Origin: Saprospiraceae bacterium
GTDB lineage: Bacteria > Bacteroidota > Bacteroidia > Chitinophagales > Saprospiraceae
Direction: 5' to 3'
DNA length: 7,219 nucleotides
Assembly: GCA_020849825.1 (NCBI GenBank)
Contig: JADZFP010000250.1
Span: 1-7,219, forward strand
The notes beneath the pieces were generated by a model. The model did not search any database, was not told where the DNA came from, and worked only from the letters and a program-made list of their open reading frames with translations. Position numbers and translations under genes: made by a program. Positions 5,072 through 7,219 of the stretch are shown piece after piece; the first letter of the stretch is position 1; every line of letters begins with the position of its first letter.

Positions 5072-7045
5072 TCAGTTCTGCAAAACCACCTTCCTGCTCA
5101 TCACCCTTCGCCCCGTTTCCATTTTCAAAAAATAAATCCCTGTCGGGCAGTCGGGCAAAGCCAGCCGCAGGCGCCCGTCGGCATCCGGCGCGAGGCCGCC
5201 CGACCAAAAGCCGACGATTCGGCCCGACACGTCCGCCATCGAAACCGAGCGGATGCGTTCATCACCTGAAAAGGTCGTTTGCAAGAATATCTCCCGGCTC
5301 GCAGGGTTGGGAAACACGAAAAGCGCCGGTTCAAATGCCGGGTTTTTGACCGAAACCGCTGCTTTCCCCGGCAGAATCCGCACGATTTTCGCCACAGATG
5401 GAATGTCGTCCACCATCGCCCAAAGCAAATACCAGCCCGGCAGGGCTTTCAGGGAATCGTCGGGAATTTCGACGCTAACGGCTTGGTTTTCAACCGAAAA
5501 ATTCAAATCGAGAAAACGATTTTCCCCGCAGTTCATCATGTGGGTGATGGCCTGCGTACTTTGCAAAACCACCGAAGTGGGCGCATTGGTGCGCGCCACA
5601 TTGAAATGTATCGTCTCGCCGCGTTGATAATCGGTTTTTTCCAGGTTCAGAATTTGCGGGCGTACGCCCCGGAACAGGTACGGCGGCTCGTAAGCGTCGA
5701 TGACGCTCAAAGGAGGCTCGTTGCCGGGCGCGCCTTCGCCGCCGACCACTATAATGCGACCATCGGGCACGAGAATCGCCAGCGCGTGGTACTCGCGTTT
5801 ACGGGGCATTGGCGCGAGCCGCCGCCAGGCGTCGGCGTTTGGATCGTATTGGTCGGTCAGATCCATATAACCCCATTGGTTCACGGGCGCGGGGTTGGCG
5901 GGGTCTTCTTTGGCCCCGGCGAGCACGAGGATACGGCGGTCGGGAGTCAGCACCGTTTCGGAGCGCGAACGGAGCGGGGCGAAATCGGCTCCCAAAGTCC
6001 ATGTGTCGGCGATGGGGTCGTAACGCTCCACGAGATTGCCGCCGCTGCCCGCCGGAAAGGGTTTGAAGCCAATGGCAATCACATCGCCTTCCGGCAAATG
6101 CACCAGTTCATGGTCCACGTGGTCGCCGTTGGGCATCCGGTTGCCTTGCACAAAATCGGCGGCCAAATCCCATTGCTCAGTGACCGGGTCGAACAGTTGC
6201 GGCGGGCGGAAAGTCATCAAGGCTTTGCCGCTATAAAGCGTCAGGATGGGCGATTGCTCCATGCCGATCGCCACCGTGTCGGCCCATTCGGTCGTGCCGG
6301 CGATGGGGTCGTAGAGTTCGGACGTGTTTACCCGGACAGGGTTGTTCAGCCCGCCTCCGCCTACGATGAGCAGTCGCCCGTCGGCGAGTTGGGTCATGGC
6401 GGGATACCAGCGGTAGTCGAGCATGAGCGGCAGAGACTGCCAGGTTTGCGTGGCGAGGCCGAACTGTTTGATTTTCCGCGTACCGGGTCCGTAAATTTCC
6501 TGGTCCGTGCCGCCCGCCATGATGACCTTGTTGTTCCAAAGCAGTTTGGAGGCAGCGCAACCCTGCACCTGCATATCGCCCGGAATGGCAAGCGTATCGT
6601 CGAGCGCGGGGTCGAACACGAAAGGGTCTTTGGTATTGTGACAGTAATAAATACTGCCGTCGGGCAGCAGAACGCCGAGGTCGGTGCCGCCGAGCGGTTC
6701 GGGCGAATTCATGATGGTCGTCCACTGGCCGGGCTGCGTTTCGGGTTCTAATTGCGCATCATGTATGACCGTGCCGACGATGCCCGTCGTGGCGTTTTGG
6801 AAAAGTTCGAAGCCGCGTGCGGCCACGTTGAAAAAGAAATAATACGGGTCGAGATTTTCAAAAAGATAGCCCCCGTTGGCATCGGTGCGAGCCTCCCGGA
6901 ACATGGAAGTGTCATTGAGAAAAATGGTCACGCGGGCATTGGCCACGGGTGCGCCGTTGGAGTCGGTGACGGTGCCGGTGAGCGTTTGGGCGGAAATACT
7001 GACAATGTGCCCGAAAAAGAAGTAGAGTAAGAGTCTAATTTTCAT
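5072..7045 (-). CDS. Secreted galactose oxidase/glyoxal oxidase-like copper radical oxidase with T9SS sorting domain
   Basis: A 657-residue exported protein likely to oxidise an alcohol or aldehyde with O2, producing H2O2, outside the cell. Residues 1-19 form a signal peptide, probably cut before Gln20. Residues 21-98 are a carboxypeptidase-regulatory-like domain (GTVTDSNGAPVANARV, NGGYLFENL). Residues about 105-458 are a kelch propeller with blades such as DGRLLIVGG (222-230), DRRILVLAG (369-377) and DGRIIVVGG (428-436). Residues about 460-558 form the galactose-oxidase-like early-set domain (DUF1929), ending LPGWYLLWAMVDDIPSVAKI. Cys163 and Tyr214 (RWYP) match the Cys-Tyr redox cofactor; Tyr419-His420 (REYHALA) and His502 (ITHMMN) match the other copper ligands. 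Residues 574-657 are a T9SS C-terminal domain (VFPNPASREIFLQ; PTGIYFLKM). RWYP followed by DGRLLIVGG is nearer glyoxal oxidases than fungal galactose oxidase, so the substrate is unknown. It lies 21 bases after a PepSY gene and 27 before the copper regulator. Confidence 0.88.
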   Translation of the reverse strand: MKIRLLLYFFFGHIVSISAQTLTGTVTDSNGAPVANARVTIFLNDTSMFREARTDANGGYLFENLDPYYFFFNVAARGFELFQNATTGIVGTVIHDAQLEPETQPGQWTTIMNSPEPLGGTDLGVLLPDGSIYYCHNTKDPFVFDPALDDTLAIPGDMQVQGCAASKLLWNNKVIMAGGTDQEIYGPGTRKIKQFGLATQTWQSLPLMLDYRWYPAMTQLADGRLLIVGGGGLNNPVRVNTSELYDPIAGTTEWADTVAIGMEQSPILTLYSGKALMTFRPPQLFDPVTEQWDLAADFVQGNRMPNGDHVDHELVHLPEGDVIAIGFKPFPAGSGGNLVERYDPIADTWTLGADFAPLRSRSETVLTPDRRILVLAGAKEDPANPAPVNQWGYMDLTDQYDPNADAWRRLAPMPRKREYHALAILVPDGRIIVVGGEGAPGNEPPLSVIDAYEPPYLFRGVRPQILNLEKTDYQRGETIHFNVARTNAPTSVVLQSTQAITHMMNCGENRFLDLNFSVENQAVSVEIPDDSLKALPGWYLLWAMVDDIPSVAKIVRILPGKAAVSVKNPAFEPALFVFPNPASREIFLQTTFSGDERIRSVSMADVSGRIVGFWSGGLAPDADGRLRLALPDCPTGIYFLKMETGRRVMSRKVVLQN

Positions 7046-7066
7046 GTTATTAGATTAAAATGCTGT

Positions 7067-7219
7067 TTAAAACATTTTGCGTAGTGTTGGTGAAGTAACC
7101 ATAAACAACGCAAAACCCGAACAAATGGTCAACAGCCCCAGCACTGAAAATACCCGCAACAGCCAATTGCCGATGTGGTCGCGGCTTTCGTAGTCCATCA
7201 CGTGCAGCATCCAGAGCCA
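7067..7219 (-). CDS. PepSY-family membrane protein, C-terminal fragment (5' end outside window)
   Basis: Fifty-one codons run from the right window edge to a TAA at 7069-7067. The peptide WLWMLHVMDYESRD followed by a hydrophobic helix (about residues 19-43, including LLRVFSVLGLLTICSGFALF) matches the end of Bacteroidota PepSY-associated membrane proteins, where a LHxMDY segment precedes the last membrane helix. Some relatives are implicated in reduction of siderophore-bound iron, and others have no known role. The stop is only 21 bases before the oxidase start on the same strand, so the two genes may share a transcript. The identification rests on a short remembered motif and needs the full gene. 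Confidence 0.7.
   Translation of the reverse strand, partial: WLWMLHVMDYESRDHIGNWLLRVFSVLGLLTICSGFALFMVTSPTLRKMF

Noticed and set aside
5279..6751. Long open frame on the plus strand (about 490 codons) antisense to the oxidase
   Set aside because: It has no domain-like sequence and low-complexity His/Arg/Val composition, and the opposite strand encodes a coherent multidomain protein across the whole length.
5072..7045. Reading the oxidase as a plain kelch-repeat structural protein
   Set aside because: The Cys, Tyr, Tyr-His and His positions together with the galactose-oxidase-type C-terminal domain fit a copper radical oxidase much better than a non-catalytic propeller.
7096..7125. Possible Bacteroidota promoter upstream of the oxidase: TTTG (7125-7122), 18 bases, TATGGTTA (7103-7096)
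   Set aside because: Only part of the TAnnTTTG consensus matches and the spacing is slightly short. It also lies inside the PepSY coding region, so it is too weak to annotate.

Overview
The window looks like chromosomal DNA from a Bacteroidota organism of moderate GC content, perhaps from the Saprospiria/Chitinophagia side (the finer placement is a guess). Three things support this: a secreted enzyme with a C-terminal type IX secretion (T9SS) sorting domain, a metal-binding-domain/AraC fusion regulator of a type common in this phylum, and an ECF sigma gene overlapping a membrane protein with a PorT-like beta-barrel domain. Every convincing gene is on the minus strand, so transcription runs from high to low coordinates. 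No mobile elements, RNA genes or CRISPR arrays are visible.

In transcription order the window opens with the last 51 codons of a PepSY-family membrane protein (7219-7067). Twenty-one bases later comes a 657-residue secreted protein (7045-5072) with a signal peptide, a carboxypeptidase-regulatory-like domain, a kelch propeller, a galactose-oxidase-type C-terminal domain and a T9SS tail. All five protein-derived residues expected for a copper radical oxidase site (Cys, Tyr, Tyr-His, His) can be placed. After 27 bases follows a 189-residue HMA-like/AraC fusion regulator (5044-4475). After a 91-base leader with a GC-rich hairpin comes a Cu(I)-type P1B ATPase, CopA (4383-2131). After 24 bases comes a 72-residue HMA-domain metallochaperone (2106-1888). 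A strong intrinsic terminator (1857-1802) closes this set.

The remainder is a separate unit. It holds an ECF sigma-70 factor (1794-1186) overlapping by 4 bases (ATGA) a membrane protein that runs off the left edge. That protein has a short cytoplasmic segment like a Bacteroidota anti-sigma N-terminus, one membrane helix, a Pro-rich linker and a beta-barrel-like domain.

The most interesting reading is that the first five genes form one copper operon. The regulator, pump and chaperone handle copper in the cytoplasm and inner membrane, and the secreted enzyme uses copper outside the cell. CopA could therefore supply copper to the oxidase, or protect the cell while it is being made, rather than serve detoxification alone. 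The order, common strand and short gaps are seen directly; co-transcription and metal delivery are inferred.
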